This document shows, in pieces, positions 1 through 10,000 of a stretch of DNA of 64,000 bases. A program made the position numbers and the translations under genes. Location: contig NC_090322.1 of the NCBI RefSeq assembly GCF_040869045.1, positions 174,234,672-174,298,671 on the forward strand. The letters run 5' to 3'. The DNA comes from Eurosta solidaginis (Eukaryota > Arthropoda > Insecta > Diptera > Tephritidae). The notes beneath the pieces are model-generated. The model saw nothing but the letters and a program-made list of their open reading frames with translations. It was not told the DNA's origin and made no database searches. The number at the start of each line of letters is the position of its first letter. The stretch's first letter is position 1.

Positions 1-97
1 GGTGGGGCTGACGGAAGCTGTGAAGCTATAAGGCTTTGTATTGAGCTTATCAACCTCTTAAATTTCATTTATGTCGTCCGAATTTTTAATTTTTCCT

Positions 98-213
98 GGC
101 GAAAAGGGACCTACATGTCTTATGCCGACACCGAACGGCATCTGCAAGCAGACGAGTTTTCGAAGAGAATCTTTTCATGGCCGAAATATTCTGTTTGTTT
201 GGAAACTGCCTCA
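98..213 (-). repeat. tRNA-derived SINE fragment (body)
   Basis: This piece carries the body of a SINE that recurs in the window (compare 48070-48318 and 53917-54185). The shared run covers the GGGACCTACATG, ATGCCGAC and CATGGCCGAAATA blocks in the same order. The tRNA-like head is missing here. The copy is old, with small indels. Confidence 0.6.
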
Positions 214-789
214 AGATAATGTACTGCCTTGTATGATTTCTAGATATTTTGAACTGCGTTTCTCTTGTTGTTTTAGCTGTCCCAACTTGGTTCAAATCCA
301 TTTCGGGATCTTATACTTCCTTGTGAACAAATTTTTATAAATAAAAACATATATATCCCAAAGAGCCTGGGACTAATCACTTATGATAACTGCAACGTCA
401 TCTGCATGCGCCCTGAGTTTGAATGATTCTTCGTCGAACCCAAAAGGCAGTTGGTTGTTGACCAGCGTCCATAACTTAACATTCCACCATAAATATCCAT
501 AGCGAAGTATTTTTTTGCAGCTTTGCACGCAGCCGGTGCAATTTGTTAAAGCTGAAAATACGTCAATCATATGGGGTCCATCCTTATTAGGTTGTTTGAA
601 TGTCTACAAAGATACGTAAAGCGTACTTCAAGTATTTATCAATGTTTATAGCCACCCTATGCAGTACAGGATCCACCTACTAAGGTTTTCCCCATGTTCG
701 TGATTAGTTGCACATCTGTTAGCCTCTCAATTGGCCTAGAAGCCTGCAGCTTTTCATATATCTTCATACATCATATCGAGTAGTTACTC
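214..789. other. No recognisable gene
   Basis: I see no coding exon, RNA gene or repeat border here. Short open frames lack codon structure or similarity that I recognise. Upstream exons of gene 1 could in principle be hidden here, but I found no NRF-type cysteine motif. Confidence 0.4.
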
Positions 790-1130
790 ACCCCCAGCGG
801 CTTAGAATAAACCCGCGGCAGGTATGCCTGTCATAAGAGGCGACTTAAATGCCAAGAGGTTACCAGCGCAATATGTAGCTTCTGCAACCTAATTTTCAAC
901 CTCACCTACCCGTGGTGAAATCCTGTTTCTTTAACAGCCGAGGCTCTGGCGACCCCAAGTTCCTCATGGATCTAGGGGATGAGAGGGCGAGATGGCCAAG
1001 AAGGTTTCCCGAGACGGTTGGGCTAGTACCTTAATGATGCTTGTTGCGGTAACGGTCCGGACTGCATCCGGCAAAGGACCACCAATATCGATAACACTCC
1101 CAAGGCGAGTGTCCTTATCGCTAACTCGAA
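790..1130 (+). repeat. Dispersed repeat family A fragment
   Basis: The segment includes the blocks GGCGACCCCAAG, GGGCTAGTACCTTAATG and CATCGATAACACTCC. The last two recur at 2900-3030, 10295-10460 (reverse), 13375-13520 and 47690-47765 (reverse). I know similar sequence as a very common repeat in fruit-fly assemblies but cannot assign a superfamily. It may be the untranslated part of a LINE. Confidence 0.6.
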
Positions 1131-1135
1131 ACACT

Positions 1136-1725
1136 TTGGTCAAGCATTGAAATGTTTAATGGAAACAGCTCCCGAGTCGCTACTTTACAGCATCTAGTTA
1201 GTAAGTCCCTTTCTGACCCAGATGTTGGAGTGATATTAACGCTGAATGTCAGTTCACAGCTATTAGACTGAGTTTTGCACCTAAAGCGGCAAATGACAGA
1301 GTTCAACGCGAGACATGGTAGGAGCCACCAGCACGTATAAGTGGTGATCCCCTGACTTCTGTAAAATCAACTAAGGTCTTCTTAGATGCGTATTACTTAG
1401 CCGTATAAAAATGCTCCATCCATACTTCCCCAATAGAAGTTTATTAAAAGAGCAAGCATTATTTTGGTTACTGAACAGCCAGTTCGCATCACTCTGACGT
1501 CCTATCACTATATCTTACTCAACTGAATGACTTACATTTTCGTTGGAACAATATTTTTCGGATTATCCTCGTGAGCATTTATATGTCAACCAGTAGATTT
1601 AGGGCCCAAAACGTAGTTTTAAAAATATTAACCAAGGCACAGTGGGCAAACTACGCTTCTTTGGATCACTATCCCTCCACTCTTCAATGCAGCATTTGTT
1701 AGTTCATTAATCACTTCAATAAGGG
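1136..1725. other. No recognisable gene
   Basis: No gene, RNA or clear repeat border is visible. The stretch lies between two old dispersed repeats and probably contains decayed mobile DNA, but I cannot show that from the sequence. Confidence 0.35.
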
Positions 1726-1730
1726 CCCTA

Positions 1731-2138
1731 GGTTGAGCTGGCCTGCCAGTAAAGACCTCACATGGAATGGATGTGTCCATAGTGTTACCAGAATTCGTTT
1801 GACGACCAAACGATAAGATCCCAATTAGGCACCAGGATTTATGTTATAGAATATCTCCATCTTCTCAGCAAATGCTAGAATTTTTTAGGGCCTAGCTTAA
1901 TTGCTGCCTTGAGGTATGGCAACTCTGTCAAACCCTAGACGCTGGAGCATTGCCCTCGCGAGCGCCGGCACGAACACAGAACATGCTCAACCGTTTCATC
2001 CTGCAGCTCGCACTTCCTACATTACTGGCGAAGCCTAACTTACAAGCATATGACACCGAAGGCAGTGTTCAGTTAATATGCCCATCGTGAGCCTTTTGTT
2101 TTCTCTCTTAAGAGATATGAGCAACTTCTCTCTGCAAT
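1731..2138 (+). repeat. Dispersed repeat family B fragment
   Basis: Shares ordered blocks with 52590-52858: a CTGGCC..GTAA..GACCTCACAT start, an AAGGCAGT block and a CATCGTGAG/CATGAGT block near the end. This copy keeps the middle part, which the other copy has lost. No coding capacity is visible and the superfamily is unknown. Confidence 0.55.
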
Positions 2139-2361
2139 CAAAATCCTTATGGTCGAGGGAGCCCCAACCGATTTCTGTGACTAAGCCTTACAATAAGTAT
2201 GCAAATTCAGTGCTGCAGCATTTTAAAAAGGATTGATGAGAACGTTACTTAAAAACTGGAATATATTCAAGCTATCCCGGAACCGGTTTGAATGGCATTC
2301 GACATACATGATGGCGCAGTTGGAGCACAGCATCTAACATTCTAAGACTGTTTATCTAGAT

Positions 2362-2518
2362 TTCGCTGAGAAGCTTCTCATGGCAGAAATACACTTGTAG
2401 TGTTTACCAACGATCGCCGAGGAGCGACCACGCTTAGAAAATTTTGTTCTAAAGTATCTTAATGCCGCTTTCCCTAGGACTTTAACCCAGGAATTTTGGT
2501 GTGGTAGGGGAGTATGCT
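2362..2518 (-). repeat. tRNA-derived SINE copy with head
   Basis: On the minus strand the copy starts with a tRNA-like head (about 2475-2518) containing GGGTTAAAGTCC, close to a pol III B box, followed by the SINE body that ends near the TCATGGCAGAAATAC block. The order of head and body matches the copy at 53917-54185. It abuts a Helitron-like end at 2521. Confidence 0.65.
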
Positions 2519-2520
2519 AA

Positions 2521-2890
2521 TCTCTATATATAAAAAAGGGTGTGTTTATGTGTGTATATACATATGTATATGAACTCCGAAAATGATCCGCCGATTTTTT
2601 CCTATATTTTTAGTACAGTGTTAGCTTATTGTCTAGGTTAATATTTGAGGAACTTTTTTTCCTTTTCGAAGAAACTTAATTTTTGGTTCAATTTGTTTGA
2701 AACTTTGATTGACCAACCTTTTTTAAAATATTTTATTTTTGGTGCGATTTGCTTGATTACATATATACAGGGGCACCTCTTTAATTAGCTTAATATTTGA
2801 GAAACTCTTCTTTTCAGGAACCAAGGGCCGGCTTTTTCAAGAAAAACTCCTTTTTTGTGCTTGAAACTAGGTTCAGGGATACCTGTTTGA
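2521..2890 (+). mobile_element. Helitron-like 5' end and decayed body
   Basis: TCTCTATATATAAAAA directly follows an A, as expected for a Helitron 5' terminus (TC after A). The same type of terminus occurs at 3117, 15525 and, in reverse, at 24260 and about 49455. No 3' CTAG end is found before family A sequence begins near 2900, so the copy looks truncated. Confidence 0.45.
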
Positions 2891-2899
2891 CTTAATCGT

Positions 2900-3030
2900 T
2901 AGGGATGTGGTCGAGCTAGTACCTTAATCGTGCTTTTTACCTTAACGTACCGGATCTACATATATCCATCAAAGACCACGAACATCGATAACACTCCTCA
3001 AAACTTTCGGAGAGTGTCTTCCTCGCTACA
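2900..3030 (+). repeat. Dispersed repeat family A fragment
   Basis: Contains GAGCTAGTACCTTAATCG and CATCGATAACACTCC, the same ordered blocks as at 790-1130 and 13375-13520. The end reads into a CTACAATAAG stretch. No coding capacity. Confidence 0.55.
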
Positions 3031-3116
3031 ATAAGAAGGAGAAGGGAGAAGGCTAGAGATCGGCAGGGGATGAGGTAGAGGGAATGTGGGTGGAAGAGTA
3101 CTAAACATCTTTCTTC

Positions 3117-3647
3117 TCAATATATATAAGTCACGTTGTTTGTCCGTGATGGATTCCTAAACTATTTAAACGATTTTAATTCAATTTTCACACCGTGTGC
3201 AGTTTCATCCAACTTGAAAGGTAGGATAGCGTTCCTGTGAAGTTTCTTTCCGGGAAGTAGACCAAGGACCGATATATTGGAACAAATTCTATTCACCGTT
3301 CGATTTGTGGGAAATTTGATATATAGGTAGCCCTTTGGGACTGCGACTGAGACTGGGAACAAAGGATGGAGAAGAGTAAGAAGAACTAGAGAGAAAGGAA
3401 AAAAGAGGGAAGGAGAAAGGGATAGAGTTAGTCGAAGATAGAAAGATAGGTATAGATGGAGCGGAAAAGAAGTGAGGGAAAGACGGAGAGGGAGAAGGAG
3501 ACGCGGAAATGAGGAAGACAGAGGGAAGAGGGAATAAATAGATAAGGAAAAGGGAGAGAGGGGAAGGGAGAGTAAGAGGTAAAAACTGCGTAAAAGTTAT
3601 GCAGAAAGACCAAAGCTAGAGCAAAACAACGTCTGCCGGGTCTGCTT
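3117..3647 (+). mobile_element. Non-autonomous Helitron-like element
   Basis: The 5' end reads TCAATATATATAAG and the 3' end GTCTGCCGGGTCTGCTTG, the same terminal sequence as the Helitron at 22927-24260 with the final CTAG mutated to CTTG. Between them lies a purine-rich, GGGAGA-type low-complexity block (3365-3560). There is no Rep/helicase coding sequence. Confidence 0.55.
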
Positions 3648-3806
3648 GCAAATTATAATTCACTAAAATTATAATAATGACTGATTTATGAGTGAAGTCC
3701 ATTTAAGGCAGCGCCGGGTTAAAGATTGTTGTTGTTCTTATAGCAGTGGGTTATTCACAGCACTACAATTAAAGTTTGCTTATTAATAACCTCATTGATT
3801 TTACAG

Positions 3807-4030
3807 CCCAGTCACTTTGTTCCACGATATGGCATTGCTAATTGGGGAGTTTGTATACCTCATCTTTGTAATGGGGAGATTGTACAGCAAGTGGTCGAAG
3901 CAAATCTTCGAAGCTACAATACAACCGGTGTGGAATTTCATGTGGAGGTCGGTGATGATGACTGTTATACACGGACAAATGTTAAGATAATGAGATTAAT
4001 GAAAAAAGATCGAAATTTCGCTTTGACATT
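3807..4030 (+). CDS. Gene 1, NRF-domain end exon
   Basis: The acceptor TTTTACAG precedes CCC AGT CAC; the donor is GTAAGT at 4031. The exon enters in phase 0 and leaves two bases of a codon. The protein has WG-C-P-x-x-C, the usual end of the extracellular NRF domain, and another cysteine in DDDCYT. The matching exon of gene 2 is 57305-57100. Confidence 0.8.
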
Positions 4031-7000
4031 GTAAGTAGGATTCCCATCATAAAGTTTGTATACAATTCTTTTTATAACCAAGGCGATACGCTTTTAAATA
4101 TACGTACATATTTTTTAAGACTATGGCCCGGTTTTTCAGTCCAAGTTCAACTCACTTTGTCAGTTAAGCCACGCTTAAACTTATTCTGTAGTTTTTCAGT
4201 CTTTAATTGAAGTTTAAGCTGAGCTTAAGCGGCCGATCTGGCAGAGTTAAACTCTAGTTAACTTATCGGTGATTTGCGTTCGTTCGAAATGGCGTCGAAT
4301 ATACCCAAGAAGCATTTGGGCTTGAGTACCATTAGAGCTCATGTTCATAACTAGGCATACTTCTAAAATCTCAACAGTTGTTTCGAAACAGTGGCTCAAC
4401 TCGAGAATCATAGTGTACTCAGCAATAGAGGTAATTTTTTATAAAGCAAAAAATGCTATTACTTAAGTTGAAAAAATTTAATTCCCAACTTGTGGTTTTC
4501 TAACTGAACTCAAATGTAAGATTTATATTACAGTATTTTCATGAAGACGGAGCACGCTACCATCACACCACGGCGGCCGCCTATATAACTTATTTTTGGT
4601 TAATTACGCTTGTTACTGCTGTCAACCAGGTTTTATTTCTCACAATAAACAGCTGTTGGTTTTGGTGGTACCACCTTGTAGATTTTTTTCAAACTCCACC
4701 TCAACTCGATATGTGTTGAATATTCATTTGAGAACTGTACATTTCTCAAAATCTCTCGAAATTAGGATAATATTTGGAAAATATTAATGACGTTGGAGAT
4801 CAACGTGAAAACTTTTAATTTTATAAAATTTCTCAAAGGTTGGATAGTGATTGGAGAATGAAGTTGAATATCAACTCGAGAACTATCTGGTTTAAGAATA
4901 ATTAAATAACGATGTTGGATATCACGAATATCCGTAACTAGATATATATTTCGCTGGGGAACTTTTTTTCCATGTTTGTTGGGTAAACAAAATCGAGCTG
5001 TTGCCGTATCTACAAATTATCTGGATAATAAAATACCAATGTGGCCGTACAAAAAAGCCTACCCCAAAGACGTCCTTAAACTGTGACTGAAAAACTGCTC
5101 AGTAGTTTACCTGGAGTTTAAATTTGACTAGAGTTTAAGCAAACTTAGTTTATGCTGAGCTTAACCAACTACTGAAAAACTGGGCCTATATCAACTGCTG
5201 AGTGGAATAATGGAGTAAGTCGGCTGCCTGTTCGAAAACGTCATACCTCAGAACTCGATTGAAGAACGCTCTATATCAGAATTTATTTCATAATCGCCCT
5301 ACCTAACATCCAGATGTATGGAATTTATGCTCAGTTAGGCCGTTTTTGAAATAAATTCTGATATAGGGCCAATTTATAAATTTTTTATGATTTCTACCTA
5401 AGTAGGCTCAGTTGTTTTGATTTACCTCAAACATCACTTATGTACTTTAAGTTAAAAACGTGTCACACATGATGCCGCAAGATGACTGCCTCTACTTCAG
5501 CTTTCTGTTAAGGCGGCAACCTTAATCAGAAGACTTGATCAAATAGCCAGCACAACATTGGAGATGTAAGAATCAAATATCTCGATGGAGACATTGTCCA
5601 TATAATCAGACCAAGTGCAAGACAGCAAAGGATCTGTAACTTATCCGCTAGCGCAGCATGTGCTGTTCAATTGTAAAAGACTTTCTCATTCCTAGGAAAA
5701 AAAACGCAATTCATTACGTCTACCAACTAGGCATCAGATAAAGTTAAAAATGAAATACCAACAAGTAAGGAAGGCTAAGTTCGGGTGTAACCGAACATTA
5801 CATACTCAGCTGCCAAATTACAGCTTGCAAAACTTTTAAATTAGCTTCTTTTAAAAGTGGGCGGTGCCACGCTCTTTGTCCAAAATTTTACTAATTTTCT
5901 ATTCTGCGTCATAAGGTCAACCCACCTACCAAGTTTCATCGCGTTATCCGTCTTTGGTAATGAATTATCGCACTTTTTCGGTTTTTCGAAATTTTCGATA
6001 TCGAAAAAGTGGGCGTAGTTAAAGTCCGATTTCGTTCATTTTAAATAGCGATCTGAGATGAGTGCCTGAGGAACTTACATACTAAATTTAATTAAGATAC
6101 TTCAAAATTTACTCAAGTTATCGTGTTTACGGACAGACGGAAGGACGGACGGACATGGCTAAATGAATTTCGTTTTTCGCCCAGATCATTTTGATATATA
6201 GAAGTCTCTCGATTAGTTTATGCCCTTACGGGGTACCGTTATGCGAACAAAATTAATATACTACGTGAGCACTGCTCAGCTAAGTATTAAAGTGGCTCAT
6301 TGCCAGGCCACTTCACCACAGAATTGAACTCAACAATCCGAAAGGCCTAAACATCCAAAACCATATACCCGTACGGTTATGTTGATTCTAAAACATCTTA
6401 CACCCGAAGGAGTACCTTACGCCGAAGACTGCTCGGTAGCGATGGCGGGCACGCAGATTGATTAGATGTGCTCATTATCATTATCTTCCATATGTTCACT
6501 TCGTGGAACCTTACTCTTTTACCAATTAATCCCACTAGAAGGGGACTACCGCTTAGCATTAACTTGCAAAATATCTTCTTTACATTCGAACTTGTATCTT
6601 ACTAACTTTCGATCTTTTTCTATTTTCGTTTTCAGCTTAGGCTTTTGTGCACTTATAACGTTATGCCTGTCGTCATTAATTACGAAACACAACGCCAAAA
6701 TTAAATATGTTCTAAATTTTATTATCATTATGGTGAGAACGAGTTTAAAAGGCAAACAGAAAGAAAATGAAGAAAAGATAGTGGAATCTGCAGACGCTGT
6801 AAATGAACCAGTAGCGGATGAATCGGTTGTTGACCAGGACGCCGTAGTTACTAAAGAGTTCAATACCGAAGATAAACCATATGAAAAGCACGAGGGTGGT
6901 AAGTTTGAAACCCAATAAATGTTAGTTTCTACCTGGTTTAATTATTTCTAGTGCTCTTTACACTCTAGTACACTTTTAGATGTAGCGGTATATGAGCTCT

Positions 7001-10000
7001 GCTTAGTTCTTTACTAGCGTCGGCTGTACCAATTTTATTGTGGGTAGTGTGTCCGCCAAATATTATATGACGATATACTACCATGGCTGTGCAGTCTGCG
7101 CTCAAGCTGCCCGATACGATAAGTCTCGTTGCATGTAACTCTATGCTCTTGACCAGTAGGTCTTCGCATGGGATGAGAAGAATGGCATACGAACATGCGG
7201 TCGGTTTGGTTTCCAAAGCTCCCATTATACTGATCATTGCTAATCGTTATCCAATCATAACTTCTTAAATAATGCATGCTTATTTTAAGTGTGGCTGTCC
7301 ACCAAACAAAAAAATCGTAAAACAGGATAGGCTTTGCAATGACTGCAACTACCCAATGAGACAGGAAGGGTGAAAGGCCCCGCGTACACCCCAGCATTCT
7401 TTTATATGCATATTGTACCGTATGGCTTTCTTCACTCTCTCGCCCGCTATAAAATAACTTGCTGTTTATAATAGCTCCTACGTTTTTACTGTTTTTCTCG
7501 TGCAGGGATATGCCTCCTTTCTTAGACCTTGTTCAATTTGGGGCCCTACACCTTCTATTCAGACGCCCTTGCACGTATATCCCGACGGTCGATGCTCCCT
7601 CTTCAAACCTCCACAGCCGATCGAGCTTGTGAAGGTGGAATGTATTTCACCGCCCGTTTCGCGTCACCGCGGCAATGTCTATGAAGTCACCATAGGCATA
7701 CTTTTGTACTTCAAGGTGGGAAAACCAAGAATTTTGGATTTGTCTCTGATAAAGTGTTGTTATTGTGTCTATTGGAGTATCGATGAAAACACTTATCGTA
7801 TCGATGTTGATAGTCGTTTGAAGGATATATATCTGGTACCTTGAAGTACTAATAATATAACCACTTCGAACCTTCTCGGTCAAACAACCCCCTCCTTCCG
7901 TAAATAACTTGGGTTCGCCAGAAAGTAGCTATATATTCGCCCCGTTTAATACCTACAGCCGTCCAAGAGTTGTCATCCAAATGTCTAAAGGGAGTCCAAA
8001 AAACACTTATAGTTTCAAAAGATTTGTGTCATTTGGGGACACTTCGCATGCAGGACAGACATCATATGTACCGGAGCTGAGTCTGGATAAACAAACTCTT
8101 ACTCTATTGAAGGGTATCACATTTTTCGCTAATAAACGTTAAGAACATGTTTTCTTTATGGTAGATATTTTATTTTTTCTAGAGACCAGCACTAATCATG
8201 TCTTCGTCCTTCCTTTTAATCTTTTTTAGCGCGCGTGTCTCCCTCTGAGGTAGCGCAATGGACCTTATACAATTGTCCATCTAAGCTCGATGACCCGCAT
8301 CATATCCTCAGAGGGAGTAGTTTGAGTTTGAAATATGCTGCCAGTACTCAGTTGCAGTATCAATACTCGGTTCCAGAGCAGGTGTGAAAGATGTGTAGGG
8401 AACCCTTCAGTTGTTTGCTGAATATTCAACTTCTTGACAACAAATTTTTTTGACATCGAAGCTCGTGTTCTCAGTTGCACTGATATGTGTTGTACGTCCC
8501 GTTCTATCAGAGGAACGTTTGTGGATGTTTTTATGAATCAAAGTGCTTGTTACTTCCACTTTCACACGTAAGTAGTCAGGCATCATATTGCAACGAATTT
8601 TGGAAAATTCCGCTTACTTGAAACCTTCTGCTAACGTTCGAATCGCTAAACTGTTGAATTTATTACTCCAATATTCAGTATTGCAAACTGGGCCTTATTT
8701 AGATTACTTTGGGAGTAGTACTTCACAGTTATACTTCACAACCAATGGCGTGTTTAAATCAAACTAATTGCTTCTTACTCAGCTTGCGCTGCTTTTATAC
8801 TCTCTGTTGCCTCGTCCGCATATTTTTCCAAAGGTCTAGACGTTTCACCTTCTAGAACTGTTGTATCTCCTGCTTGGTAATTTAGTTATATGCGTGTGTA
8901 TGTGTGAGTAAGAACTTCCGCTGATGACTACATATGTGTGTGTGAGATACCTCTTCTTTGCCTTGTACATAAGTGCCGCTACTTGGTGTGTTTTGTTGTT
9001 GTTGATTATTTACTAACAGCCTAGTGATGGCAACATTCGCCACAATATGACGCGGAATGATGCTCTTGTATAAATTATCTTAGATCGTCTTGCCATCATC
9101 AAGCAATTGTGGTCCCCGTCTTCGTGGCCTTGTTACACTTCTATTCATTGGGTGGTGTTTTTGTGACTGCTCCCAGAGTTACTTACTTTTAACATCAAAT
9201 AATGACCTCTCATTTTAGTGCTCCACTCACTCACAGAATTGCTAAAAGAAATCATCAATGCATTTTCACCTCAACGCACCTTCATTCAACTGCTCGATGC
9301 GGATCACTACACAACCGAATTTCCAATCTTTAACATACTCAAACTGGGTGCTACTTTTGCACTTTATGTTAGTTTGAAATATCTTATGCTTGGACATTTG
9401 CCCATTACCGATCGCGATAAACTTGTACGAACTTTGGATCAGCCACAAAGCATTATCTTCCGTTCGCCAATGATTTTTATGGATGTGCTCTTGATGATTA
9501 GCGGTTTCTTGATTGCCTACCAATTGGCCGAAGAAATGGAACAAAAAAATCATATTCAACTGCTTAAGCGTATGACTTTGAAAATAACAAGGTATGTATT
9601 GAAATAAAGGGTGTCTTAAGTTGAGTTAATCTTTCAAAATATCAATAACATTTGTAATTTGATTAGATTTCTGCCAACTTTGTTTGTGGTATTGTTCTTC
9701 CAAACTTGGATTTTGCCCGTACTTGATTCAGGGCCCCTTTGGTCAAATTTGATTGGTCAAAATACGCGCTTGTGTGAAGAACAAATGTGGCGAAACTTTT
9801 TCGGTGTGCAAAATGTAATCGATTTTGAAGAGACTGTTAGTAATTATGGATTCGTTAATCCTGTTCTTAAATTTTAAACTTGTTTTTCTTCCAGTGCTCG
9901 CCTATGACCATACAACTAGCTCTCGAAGTGCAACTCTATATTCTGGGTCCATTGATTGTGTGGCTTTATTACACTGATGCCGATGCGGCATTCTTCATCT

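Noticed and set aside
6546..6863. Minus-strand open frame of 105 codons
   Set aside because: It is the antisense of gene 1's second exon, which joins in phase with both neighbours.
7500..8142. Extra exons of gene 1
   Set aside because: Exons 6636-6898 and 9219-9591 already join in phase, and these frames have no family motif or consistent splice borders.
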